The notes beneath the pieces were generated by a model that was not told where the DNA came from, ran no database searches, and was given only the letters and a program-made list of their open reading frames with translations. Position numbers and translations under genes: made by a program. From Sulfurimonas sp. (lineage in GTDB: Bacteria > Campylobacterota > Campylobacteria > Campylobacterales > Sulfurimonadaceae), in contig NZ_JAQTOD010000001.1 of NCBI RefSeq assembly GCF_028713515.1, positions 1 to 64,000 on the forward strand: DNA of 64,000 nt, read 5' to 3'. Of the stretch, positions 36,966 to 43,476 are shown in pieces; the first letter of the stretch is position 1, and each line of letters starts with the position of its first letter.

Positions 36966-37219
36966 CTTTTTACGCATAGAGTCATTTTGGTAACTGGGGC
37001 TAGTTCCGGAATGGGAAAGGCTACGGTAGAGCTTTTTTGTTAAAAGGTTTTATGGTCTATGCTGCTACAAGGACTACAGAGGCATTTGATGGTTATCAAA
37101 ACGCAAATTTTAATGCTCATGCAACAGTAGGTGATAAAGCTAAAAAATTTATACCTATGAAGAGAGAGTTGAGTGATGAAGATTTTGAGAGACGAGTTAT
37201 AGAGCATTACAGTTTATAG
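36966..37219 (+). pseudogene. Decayed short-chain dehydrogenase gene
   Basis: A frame with no start codon encodes HRVILVTGASSGMGKATVEL, the NAD-binding start of an SDR, then hits TAA after a run of six Ts near 37033-37038. Adding one T restores the frame to LLKGFMVYAATR, the expected continuation. The frame then jumps to an unrelated-looking 40-residue tail and stops at 37219. The central catalytic part of an SDR is missing. So there is a frameshift plus an internal deletion. It lies directly before an AraC regulator, a common SDR-AraC pairing. Confidence 0.75.
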
Positions 37220-37981
37220 GTGGAAAGCCTATTTTTCAATATCACTGACACAAAATACAGAGTTACGACACTTTTTGAGAGTTCAGGCGAGCACATAAAG
37301 AGAGTTGATATATCTAATGGCATCTTTTTTTTAGATGTACAACTCTTTTTTCACAACATTGACACTCTTATAAAAAACCTTGATAGAATGGTAGTTTTTT
37401 GCGTAGCAAAATATGCACAGATAAGTATAGTCGAAAATATCTCAAAAAAAGAGTTTGTGCTTAATAAAAACAGCACAAACACTCTTATAGACACTCAAAG
37501 CATAGATGCTCTCAGCCTTTACATAATCGATAAAATAGTAAATATAAAGAGTGACTCCGTGATGAAGAGTATAGTGTGTGAGCAAAATATTTTAGAGTTT
37601 ATTGCCCATAGGTTGCGACTAGTTGATATGGTAGATAAAGATCTCGACGATGATGAACTGTGCATCTCAAAGAGTGCAAAAGAGATACTTTTAAAGAGTT
37701 ATGTAAAGCCTCCTACTATCACTCTTCTGGCTCATCTGTGCGCGACAAACGAGTCAAAACTAAAAAAGGTTTTTAAAAAAGTATATAAATGCACCATATA
37801 TGAGTATACACAAAAGCTCCGTCTTGAGAGAGCAAACCTCCTTTTAAGAGAACAACTCTTAAATATAGGAGAGATAGCAAAAGAGGTCGGCTACAAATAT
37901 CAAAGTCACTTCTCAAAGTTTTTTTATGAGACTTACGGTGTTTATCCGAAGGATTTATTGAAAAAAAATAATTTGTGTTAG
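37220..37981 (+). CDS. AraC-family transcriptional regulator
   Basis: The 253-residue protein has an unassigned N-terminal part and a C-terminal AraC double helix-turn-helix from about 165 (ITLLAHLCATNESKLKKVF, then IGEIAKEVGYKYQSHFSKFF near 214 and YGVYPKDLL). The start given is GTG, immediately after the SDR remnant stop and without a clear ribosome site. The protein is shorter than the usual roughly 300 residues, so the N-terminus may be truncated by the decay next to it. Its target is unknown. Confidence 0.72.
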   Translation: MESLFFNITDTKYRVTTLFESSGEHIKRVDISNGIFFLDVQLFFHNIDTLIKNLDRMVVFCVAKYAQISIVENISKKEFVLNKNSTNTLIDTQSIDALSLYIIDKIVNIKSDSVMKSIVCEQNILEFIAHRLRLVDMVDKDLDDDELCISKSAKEILLKSYVKPPTITLLAHLCATNESKLKKVFKKVYKCTIYEYTQKLRLERANLLLREQLLNIGEIAKEVGYKYQSHFSKFFYETYGVYPKDLLKKNNLC

Positions 37982-38016
37982 AATATAAAAAAATAGTTTA
38001 GCGGTACGGTAATAAA

Positions 38017-38304
38017 ATGTCTATATTTCAAAAATCAATACTAAACTCCACCAAACAAGATGAAAGTCTCGTCGCACAGAGATGGGCAAAATTTCAAAGC
38101 TACTTAGCAAAAATCTCCGCCATCAAAGGGTTTAAAGAAGAGGTTTATCAAGACGGTTTTTTAGAAGATATCTTTGAAAACTACCTCAGTTATATATCTA
38201 AAGCTCGCTCCTCTGACGAACTGATCTGGCTACACTTATCCATGCTTTTTGCGGAAGATAGAGACCTGTTCAAAAAGAGACAATTAAAGAGATGTAGATA
38301 TTGA
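38017..38304 (+). pseudogene. Possible N-terminal remnant of a type IIG restriction-modification protein
   Basis: The 95-residue frame starts MSIFQKSILNSTKQDESLVA and continues FKEEVYQDGFLEDIFENYLSYI. This resembles the start of Eco57I-like restriction-methylase polypeptides, which are about 1000 residues. After residue 65 the sequence no longer fits that pattern, and the frame ends with an odd basic tail. No methylase motif (NPPY) is present anywhere nearby. The family call is from memory of the N-terminal pattern and is tentative; it could instead be a small hypothetical protein. Confidence 0.45.
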
Positions 38305-38351
38305 AGCAATTTCAATTATAAATAATTTCAAAGATTATTAAAGGATTAGAT

Positions 38352-38750
38352 ATGGGAAGGGGTGGATTTCTTAGTGCAGTGGTTAAAGTTGCTAAAGCGA
38401 TAAATAAGGCAAATGCAAAAGCTGCAAAAGAGAAAGAAAAGCAGGCAAGATTAATAGAGAAGGAGAAGGAGAGGCAGAGGCACATCACAGCACAGACTTT
38501 AAGAGATGAGGAGCGCCGACGGAATAGCAAACAAGCTGAAGAAGCTAGAGAGGCAGGAAGAATAGCTAACTTACAGCGTATCGAGGAAGAGGAGCGGCGA
38601 TGGAATAGCAAACTTCAGGCAGCAAGACAAAGAGATATCGACAAGAATGAGTTAGATAGCATGATTGAAGTTTCAAGGAGATTGTTTGAGTTAAGACAAG
38701 ACGATAGACGGCGACTAGTCGAATCATTTATTCGAAAAAATATCAAGTAA
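38352..38750 (+). CDS. Charged coiled-coil protein, accessory
   Basis: The 132-residue protein begins MGRGGFLSAVVKVAKAINKA, then is almost wholly Lys/Arg/Glu/Ala with heptad-like spacing, so a long coiled coil is likely. Two adjacent 27-residue units share EERRxNSK (near residues 53-60 and 80-87), and the DNA repeats at an 81-bp offset. No family is recognised. It ends 9 bp before the DUF4041/T5orf172 gene, which also has a long coiled coil, so the two products may interact. Confidence 0.6.
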   Translation: MGRGGFLSAVVKVAKAINKANAKAAKEKEKQARLIEKEKERQRHITAQTLRDEERRRNSKQAEEAREAGRIANLQRIEEEERRWNSKLQAARQRDIDKNELDSMIEVSRRLFELRQDDRRRLVESFIRKNIK

Positions 38751-38759
38751 AGAGGAAGA

Positions 38760-40337
38760 ATGGAAACAAAAATATTTATCGTTTTGGCATTGTTGGTTGT
38801 AGTAGCAATTATGGTATTTTTGTTTGAAAGAAATAAGAATACAAACGAAAAGATTTCTTATTTCAATTCTATTGATGATGCGATTGCTGAGCTAGAGCTA
38901 GAAGTGAAGTTAAAAAATGAAGAAATCTCAAGGTTTGATTCTAAACTGAAGATGAAACAATTGTCTCTTGAGACCATTGATGATGATATACAAAATAAGA
39001 GCGTTGAAGCAAAGAAAATTTCTGATGAGATAGCAATAGCAAAAGCCTCATTTGATGGCCTAAGCAAGGAAACAGCTGATCTGCAAAGACTTAAGACGCA
39101 GGAAGAGCAATTACGACAATCTATTCAAGCATCAAACGAAAAAATGGAAAAAGACGCAGCAAAAATAGCTTCACTGACCGCAGAAATAAAAAATATCACA
39201 AGAAAAGCCGACCTTTACTCAAGAATTGATGAATTTATTGATTATGGGCACTTTGAGATACCTCAATATCTCTATGAGACTTCCGCAAGATATGCTGAAG
39301 AAATAAAAATTATACGCAACACACAAAAAAAGATGATTATGGACAAAAAAGCGGTCTTATTTCCAGAAAGAAATACCATCTCCAAATACACATCACTGGA
39401 TAGCGGAATATTTAAAAACCAAATAATTATGATGTTAAAAACATTTAATATTGAATGTGACTTTTTGATTGAAAATGTTAGCCCTGGTAATTTTGCAAGG
39501 ACTCTTGAGAGAATTAGTAAAGCAGCAAATGATATCGAAAAAAACTCATTGACTCTTGAATTCGGTTTTAATAATGAGTATATATTACTTAAATTAGAAG
39601 AGTGTGAGCTTCAGTACCAATTTGCCTTAAAGAAACAGGAAGAAAAAGAAGAACAGCGTTTCATAAGAGAGCAAATGAGAGAAGAGCAAAAGGCAATGCA
39701 AGAAGCCGAGAAGGCAATACAAGAAGCTGAGAAAGAGGAACATTTATATCGAGAATTGCTTAGCAAAGCGAGAGAGGAGCTTGCAAAAGCAGGTGGTGAG
39801 GAAATTATTCTTGCAGAATTTAAGATTGCTGAGCTTGAAAGAAAACTAGAAGAGGCAGAAAACAAGGAATGTCGCGCAAAGAGTATGGCTGAACAAACAC
39901 GAAGAGGACATGTATATATTATCAGCAATATTGGATCATTTGGTGAAAATGTCTACAAGATAGGAATGACGCGACGACTTGACCCTATGGATAGAGTCAA
40001 AGAGCTCGGGGATGCCAGTGTGCCTTTTAGATTTGATGTTCATGCAATGATTGCTTTTGATGATGCACCAAAGCTTGAATCGGAACTTCACAAGAAATTT
40101 ATGAATAGTCGTGTCAACGCAGTAAATCTAAGAAAAGAATTCTTCAAAGTGGATCTTGAGATGATTAGGGCAGCTGTAGCGGAACTTACCAATAAAGAAG
40201 CCGATTTTATTACCACGATTTTAGCAGAAGAATATTTTGAAACAAAGAGGCTTCAAGTACAACCTGTGTCTCTTTCCTCGTTCCCAACGCTCCAGCTTGG
40301 GAATACATACTCAAATCCATCTCTCATAGATGTATGA
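38760..40337 (+). CDS. DUF4041 plus T5orf172 (GIY-YIG-like) domain protein with membrane anchor
   Basis: The 525-residue protein has one N-terminal membrane helix (about 5-23) and coiled coil to about 150. A DUF4041-type domain follows (SRIDEFIDYGHFEIPQYLYE to about 285), then a second highly charged coiled coil (285-378). A T5orf172/MUG113 domain starts near 382 (GHVYIISNIGSFGENVYKIGMT, then DRVKELGDASVPFRFDVH). That domain is a GIY-YIG nuclease relative common in phages and mobile DNA. The final residues are encoded by a hairpin repeat, so the original C-terminus is probably altered. A defence or phage-linked role is inference. Confidence 0.75.
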   Translation: METKIFIVLALLVVVAIMVFLFERNKNTNEKISYFNSIDDAIAELELEVKLKNEEISRFDSKLKMKQLSLETIDDDIQNKSVEAKKISDEIAIAKASFDGLSKETADLQRLKTQEEQLRQSIQASNEKMEKDAAKIASLTAEIKNITRKADLYSRIDEFIDYGHFEIPQYLYETSARYAEEIKIIRNTQKKMIMDKKAVLFPERNTISKYTSLDSGIFKNQIIMMLKTFNIECDFLIENVSPGNFARTLERISKAANDIEKNSLTLEFGFNNEYILLKLEECELQYQFALKKQEEKEEQRFIREQMREEQKAMQEAEKAIQEAEKEEHLYRELLSKAREELAKAGGEEIILAEFKIAELERKLEEAENKECRAKSMAEQTRRGHVYIISNIGSFGENVYKIGMTRRLDPMDRVKELGDASVPFRFDVHAMIAFDDAPKLESELHKKFMNSRVNAVNLRKEFFKVDLEMIRAAVAELTNKEADFITTILAEEYFETKRLQVQPVSLSSFPTLQLGNTYSNPSLIDV

Positions 40338-40359
40338 ATTCCCATCAAGACGATGGGAA
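40281..40359. repeat. Cluster of three hairpins (intergenic repeat-like element)
   Basis: Three stems follow one another. TTCCCAA/TTGGGAA (40281-40303) has an inner GCT/AGC extension around a bulged C. CATCT/AGATG spans 40318-40332. TTCCCATC/GATGGGAA spans 40339-40359. The pattern resembles short palindromic elements scattered in many proteobacterial genomes. It begins inside the last codons of the T5orf172 gene. Shorter versions of its left end (CTCGTTCC-AACGCTC) start the repeats at 40628 and 41235. Confidence 0.6.
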
Positions 40360-40365
40360 CTAGCC

Positions 40366-40592
40366 AAATGGTAATAAATAGTGAAGTTGAAAAAGATGGA
40401 GAAAAGAAAAATAAAGTTTATTTTTTGGCAAATAAAAAACAAATTTTATAAAAAACAAAAAACAAATTTTCTATAATCCCTATTTTAAGGGATTTGTTTT
40501 ATTTTTGTTTATCTATTTTAAAAATAAAAAAACTGGAGAAACACCTCTCTAGGTAAATCCCAACTTTTCTTAACCAAGTGCCAAATGTTGTG
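40366..40592 (+). repeat. Direct repeat A, copy 1 (tail of a DUF1016-type gene plus flank)
   Basis: This 227-bp block nearly matches 41693-41920. It contains the decayed last ~20 codons of the DUF1016-like gene (the SEVEKDGEKKNKVYF region), a terminator-like hairpin and a shared distal 50-bp unit. It shows that a second copy of that gene once lay here. Confidence 0.75.
40475..40506 (+). terminator. Terminator-like hairpin in repeat A copy 1
   Basis: AATCCCT (40475-40481) pairs perfectly with AGGGATT (40488-40494) and is followed by a T-rich run. The same stem in copy 2 (41803-41822) has one mismatch. It probably ended the DUF1016-like transcript. Confidence 0.5.
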
Positions 40593-40627
40593 CAAGCAAC
40601 GCCCCTGTGAGTGAATCTCCACTTTCT

Positions 40628-40710
40628 CTCGTTCCAAACGCTCAACCTTCAAAATAAATACAAAATCAATAAATAAAATGACAAATTGCAATGTTTTTTA
40701 AGGAGATTTT
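40628..40710 (+). repeat. Direct repeat B, copy 1
   Basis: This 83-bp block nearly matches 41235-41317. It begins with CTCGTTCCAAACGCTC and ends just upstream of the toxin gene leader. Its position upstream of two different genes suggests it supplies promoter or upstream sequence copied by duplication. Confidence 0.7.
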
Positions 40711-40724
40711 TAAAAGAGGATAGT

Positions 40725-40754
40725 ATGACAAAAAAAGGGGAGGATGATGAGTAA
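40725..40754 (+). CDS. Nine-codon leader peptide overlapping the toxin start
   Basis: ATG 40725 with GAGG about 5 bp upstream opens a frame for MTKKGEDDE that ends at 40754, overlapping the toxin start codons. It may couple translation of the toxin, or may be the last trace of an antitoxin gene. It is too short for homology, so the call is tentative. Confidence 0.3.
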   Translation: MTKKGEDDE

Positions 40755-41154
40755 ACGGTTTGATGCGTGGAATGAGACGAAAAAAAAGACAGAAGTTAAT
40801 GAACGAAAAGTGGGTATCAAATCTCGGGAGCTATTTTGGGTAAAGATTGGGCAAAATATTGGTTCTGAGGAATATGGCAAAGGCGAAAACTTTACGCGTC
40901 CCGTTATTATTATCCGAAAGTTGACACATGATCTGTTTTTAGGAGTTCCTACTGCAACTGCTCTAAAACATGATGATTACTTTCATACATTTGAATACAA
41001 TCATGAATCAAAAAGGATGGTAAATACATCTGCAATGATACTTCAAGTCAAAGTTTTTAGTACAAAACGATTGATGAAAAGAATTGGGATGGTTGACAAG
41101 GAAAATTTTAAAACGATTCAAGAGAAAATAAAGAGATTGATTGACCCCACTTGA
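40747..41154 (+). CDS. PemK/MazF-family toxin-like protein
   Basis: The roughly 135-residue protein has RELFWVKIGQNIGSEEYGKG near 27, RPVIIIRK near 52 and a GVPTAT strand. This fits the MazF/PemK endoribonuclease fold, in which mRNA is cut by a toxin normally held by an antitoxin. No antitoxin-sized gene lies upstream, only a 9-codon frame and repeat B. ATG 40744 abuts GGAGG, and 40747 leaves 3 bp, so 40747 is preferred. It lies between repeat copies and may have arrived by transfer. Confidence 0.72.
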   Translation: MSKRFDAWNETKKKTEVNERKVGIKSRELFWVKIGQNIGSEEYGKGENFTRPVIIIRKLTHDLFLGVPTATALKHDDYFHTFEYNHESKRMVNTSAMILQVKVFSTKRLMKRIGMVDKENFKTIQEKIKRLIDPT

Positions 41155-41234
41155 AAAGCGGGTGTGCCCGAAGGCGAATTGTGGAAGAATTATATACTAT
41201 TTTTAAAAACATGTCAAAAAGTTCTGCATTTCCC

Positions 41235-41317
41235 CTCGTTTTCAACGCTCAACCTTCAAAATAAATACAAAATCAATAAATAAAATGACAAGTTGCAATG
41301 TTTTTTAAGAAGATTTT
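41235..41317 (+). repeat. Direct repeat B, copy 2
   Basis: This is the second copy of the 83-bp block at 40628-40710, with only a few differences. It starts CTCGTTTTCAACGCTC. It lies upstream of the truncated DUF1016 gene. Confidence 0.7.
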
Positions 41318-41349
41318 AAAAAGCTACTAGGATGATGAAAAGAAGATAA

Positions 41350-41763
41350 ATAAGCACCAAAACCATCAAAGAAAATTGGGGTAAAGGTGTAGTTAAAGAG
41401 TTGGCTGATTATATCAAGTTGCAAGAACCAACGATAAATGGATTTACAGCTAGAAGTCTTTGGCGTATGAAGCAATTTTATGAAACTTACAAAGACAATG
41501 AAAAAGTGTCGCCAGTGGTAACAGAAATTTCTTGGACAAATCATCTACTTTTATCGGCTTCTAAAAGTGATGAGGAGAGGGAATTTTATCTAAGAGCTTG
41601 TATCAAAGAGAGATATCCAAAAAGTAAAATATCTGAAATTCATCAAAGGATAGATGATTTGGATATTTCGTATTTAAGAAGAGTGGTTTACAAAATGGTA
41701 GTAAGTGGTGAAGTTGAAAAAGATGGTGAAAAGAAAAATATGGTTTATTTTATTGTCAAATAA
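41350..41763 (+). pseudogene. N-terminally truncated DUF1016 (YhcG-type) gene
   Basis: The open frame encodes ENWGKGVVKELADY, GFTARSLWRMKQFYETY and a REFYLRACIKERYP region. These match the DUF1016 N-terminal domain of PDDEXK-nuclease family proteins. A stop lies at 41347, before the homology, and no ATG occurs before 41467; TTG 41401 is the only standard start in the homologous part. The first ~30 residues and the whole nuclease domain are missing. The last part (DISYLRRVVYKMVVSGEVEKDG) looks like a winged-helix tail and is the part duplicated in repeat A. Confidence 0.65.
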
Positions 41764-41920
41764 AAAACAAATTTTATAAAAAACAAAAAACAAATTTTCT
41801 ATAATCGCTATTTTAAGGGATTTGTTTTATTTTTGTTTATCTATTTTAAAAATAAAAAAACTGGAGAAATGCCCCTCTGAGTAAATCCCAACTTTTCTTA
41901 ACCAAGTGCCAAATGTTGTG
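41693..41920 (+). repeat. Direct repeat A, copy 2
   Basis: The 228-bp partner of 40366-40592 covers the end of the DUF1016-like frame and about 155 bp of downstream sequence. Its final 50 bp (41871-41920) also recurs at 43131-43180. Confidence 0.75.
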
Positions 41921-41935
41921 AACTAATACATTCTC

Positions 41936-41964
41936 TTGACATTATTACTAATTAGTAATATAGT
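41936..41964 (+). promoter_or_regulatory. Promoter with palindromic MarR-type operator
   Basis: TTGACA (41936-41941) and TATAGT (41959-41964) are spaced 17 bp apart. The spacer contains the perfect 16-bp palindrome ATTACTAATTAGTAAT (41944-41959), placed where a dimeric repressor would block RNA polymerase. The next gene is a MarR regulator, so autorepression is likely. Confidence 0.7.
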
Positions 41965-41982
41965 TTTATTGAGGTGATTGAT

Positions 41983-42435
41983 ATGAAGATTCATCCGACA
42001 AAAAGTTATGGCAAACGGGCTGATAGAATTATGGGTGCGTGGATTCAGCTTTTTCGTTCGTACAATAAGATACGAGCAAAAGAGTCGGCTTATATTCAGT
42101 CATTTAGTTTAACAATGAACCAGTTTCAGGTGCTGGAGGTTTTATACCATAGAGGTGAACTTAGTGTCGGAGCGATTACAAAGCTGACAATGGGAACACA
42201 CGGCAATACAACGGTTGTGGTAAAAAATCTCAAACGCGATGGCTTGATCAGTTCAGTTTTACATGAAAATGACAAAAGAAGTTCGATTCTTTGCATTACC
42301 CAAAAAGGTAAAGATATTATAGAAAATCTGTTTCCAAATCATGCGAAAAATTTTGAAGACTACTTTGATGTTTTGAGCGATGATGAGGTAGATACACTGT
42401 TTTCACTTCTTCGAAAACTAAACAAAGCACAATAA
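41983..42435 (+). CDS. MarR-family transcriptional regulator
   Basis: This is a 150-residue winged-helix regulator. Its recognition region LSVGAITKLTMGTHGNTTVVVKNLKRDGLI lies near 63-92, followed by a wing (ENDKRSSILCITQKG near 97-111). ATG 41983 is preferred over GTG 41974 because GAGG at 41971-41974 lies 8 bp upstream of it. yceI follows after 11 bp, so it likely controls that gene and itself through the palindrome in its promoter. The inducer is unknown. Confidence 0.85.
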   Translation: MKIHPTKSYGKRADRIMGAWIQLFRSYNKIRAKESAYIQSFSLTMNQFQVLEVLYHRGELSVGAITKLTMGTHGNTTVVVKNLKRDGLISSVLHENDKRSSILCITQKGKDIIENLFPNHAKNFEDYFDVLSDDEVDTLFSLLRKLNKAQ

Positions 42436-42446
42436 AAGGATCTATT

Positions 42447-43016
42447 ATGAAAATAAAAACTATTTTGTTAGCGTCACTTCTATCTGTGGGGACGCTATTT
42501 GCAGGGAATTATAAAGTGGATGCTGATCATACGAGTGTGGCTTTTAAAGTCAAACATATGATGATTTCAAATGTTAAAGGTCAGTTTGGAAAATTTAGTG
42601 GAACTTTTGTATATGATGAAAAAACAAAAACGCTTCAGGCTCTGCATGGCGATGTGGATGTGTTGTCAATTAATACAGATAATGCAAGAAGAGATACACA
42701 CCTTAAAAGTGCAGATTTTTTCGATGTGGCAAAATACACGACCATAAGCTATACTCTTGATAAAGTGGTTGGAAATAAAGCATACGGAAAACTTACCATC
42801 CATGGCATAACAAAAGATGTACCGATGGATCTTGAACTTAGCGGCGGCACAGTAAAAGATCCTTGGGGCAATACAAGAACAGGTCTTTCACTTAGTGGAA
42901 CGATTAACAGAAAAGATTTTGGACTTATGTGGAATCAGGCTATTGAAGCAGGCGGTGTGATGGTTGGCGATGAGGTCAAGATCAATGTTGAGATTGAGGG
43001 TATTTTGCAAAAATGA
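42447..43016 (+). CDS. YceI-family periplasmic lipid-binding protein
   Basis: The 189-residue precursor has a signal peptide (about 1-19, ending LFAG) and a YceI lipocalin-like barrel. NYKVDADHTSVAFKVKHMMISNVKGQF at the N-terminus, RDTHLKSADFFD near 83 and the IHGITKDVPMDLEL strand mark it. Family members bind isoprenoids and are often stress-induced. It forms an operon with the MarR gene. Confidence 0.9.
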   Translation: MKIKTILLASLLSVGTLFAGNYKVDADHTSVAFKVKHMMISNVKGQFGKFSGTFVYDEKTKTLQALHGDVDVLSINTDNARRDTHLKSADFFDVAKYTTISYTLDKVVGNKAYGKLTIHGITKDVPMDLELSGGTVKDPWGNTRTGLSLSGTINRKDFGLMWNQAIEAGGVMVGDEVKINVEIEGILQK

Positions 43017-43057
43017 AAACGCCGGCTCTTTTTGTGGGGCATTGAAATCCTATGAAC

Positions 43058-43084
43058 GCGATAAGGGGATAATTCTTTTATCGC
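43058..43084 (+). terminator. Weak hairpin after yceI
   Basis: GCGATAA (43058-43064) pairs with TTATCGC (43078-43084) around a 13-nt loop about 40 bp after the yceI stop. There is no clean T-run after it. It may be a terminator. Confidence 0.3.
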
Positions 43085-43130
43085 TTCATTAAATGGTTTG
43101 GGCAAAACTTTGCAAAAAACCAATATAAAC

Positions 43131-43180
43131 GCCACTGTGAATGAATCTCTGCTTTTCTTAACCAAGTGCTAAATGTTGTG
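43131..43180 (+). repeat. 50-bp dispersed unit, third copy
   Basis: This unit, centred on TTTTCTTAACCAAGTG, recurs at 40541-40592 and 41871-41920, with a left-half copy at 40599-40625. All copies are in the same orientation and within 2.7 kb. Confidence 0.6.
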
Positions 43181-43476
43181 CACCAATACAATTGTTGACT
43201 TTAAAAATGGAAACTTTATGCAGATGATAAAGACTAAAGACACAACAAAATCCCTCTACTGCTAAAATAAAATCTCTCTACTGCCAAAAAACTCTTGATT
43301 GTATTTCTCTTTTTTTATATACTCAAACTATCAAATCATGGCAATCTTTTTGTGTCAAAAGTAGTTTTAGCTACACATACAATCAGTAATTTGGGTTAAT
43401 AGGGTAAAATACAAAGAGTAATCAATGCTGTTTGTAGAAATAAAATCGTCGTTTTAAATATATTTTTGGAGCATAT

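Larger units (their letters stand above)
40338..40743. other. Gene-free repeat region between T5orf172 gene and toxin gene
   Basis: This 406-bp stretch holds the last two hairpins of the repeat cluster, direct repeat A copy 1 with its terminator-like stem, part of an additional 50-bp unit (40599-40625), direct repeat B copy 1, and a 9-codon open frame leading into the toxin gene. No other gene is seen. Confidence 0.6.
43017..43476. other. Gene-free region between yceI and the cytochrome cluster
   Basis: This 460-bp stretch holds a hairpin near 43058, the third copy of the shared 50-bp unit (43131-43180), and a 23-codon tail-like frame (about 43190-43264, ending KSLYC) that looks like a gene remnant. 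It also has two tandem 22-bp units at 43247-43290, and the promoter region of the peroxidase-like gene near its end. No intact gene is seen. Confidence 0.5.

Noticed and set aside
37033-37038. Phase-variable T-tract in the SDR gene
   Set aside because: Six Ts is short for phase variation, and the gene also lacks a start codon and its catalytic core, so it is decayed rather than switching.
38312-38611. Antisense 99-residue frame rich in Ser/Leu/Ala
   Set aside because: It is the mirror of the Lys/Glu-rich coiled-coil gene on the + strand; composition explains the open frame.
39611-39928. Antisense frame opposite the T5orf172 gene
   Set aside because: Same cause: the shadow of a charged coiled coil, no start site or homology.
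40366-41920. CRISPR-like array from repeated blocks
   Set aside because: Only two copies of each long block, with genes between them and no short regular spacers or cas genes.
40338-43180. Integron attC sites suggested by repeats after unrelated genes
   Set aside because: I looked for the GTTRRRY and RYYYAAC core boxes in the 50-bp units and found no proper pair, and there is no integrase in the window.
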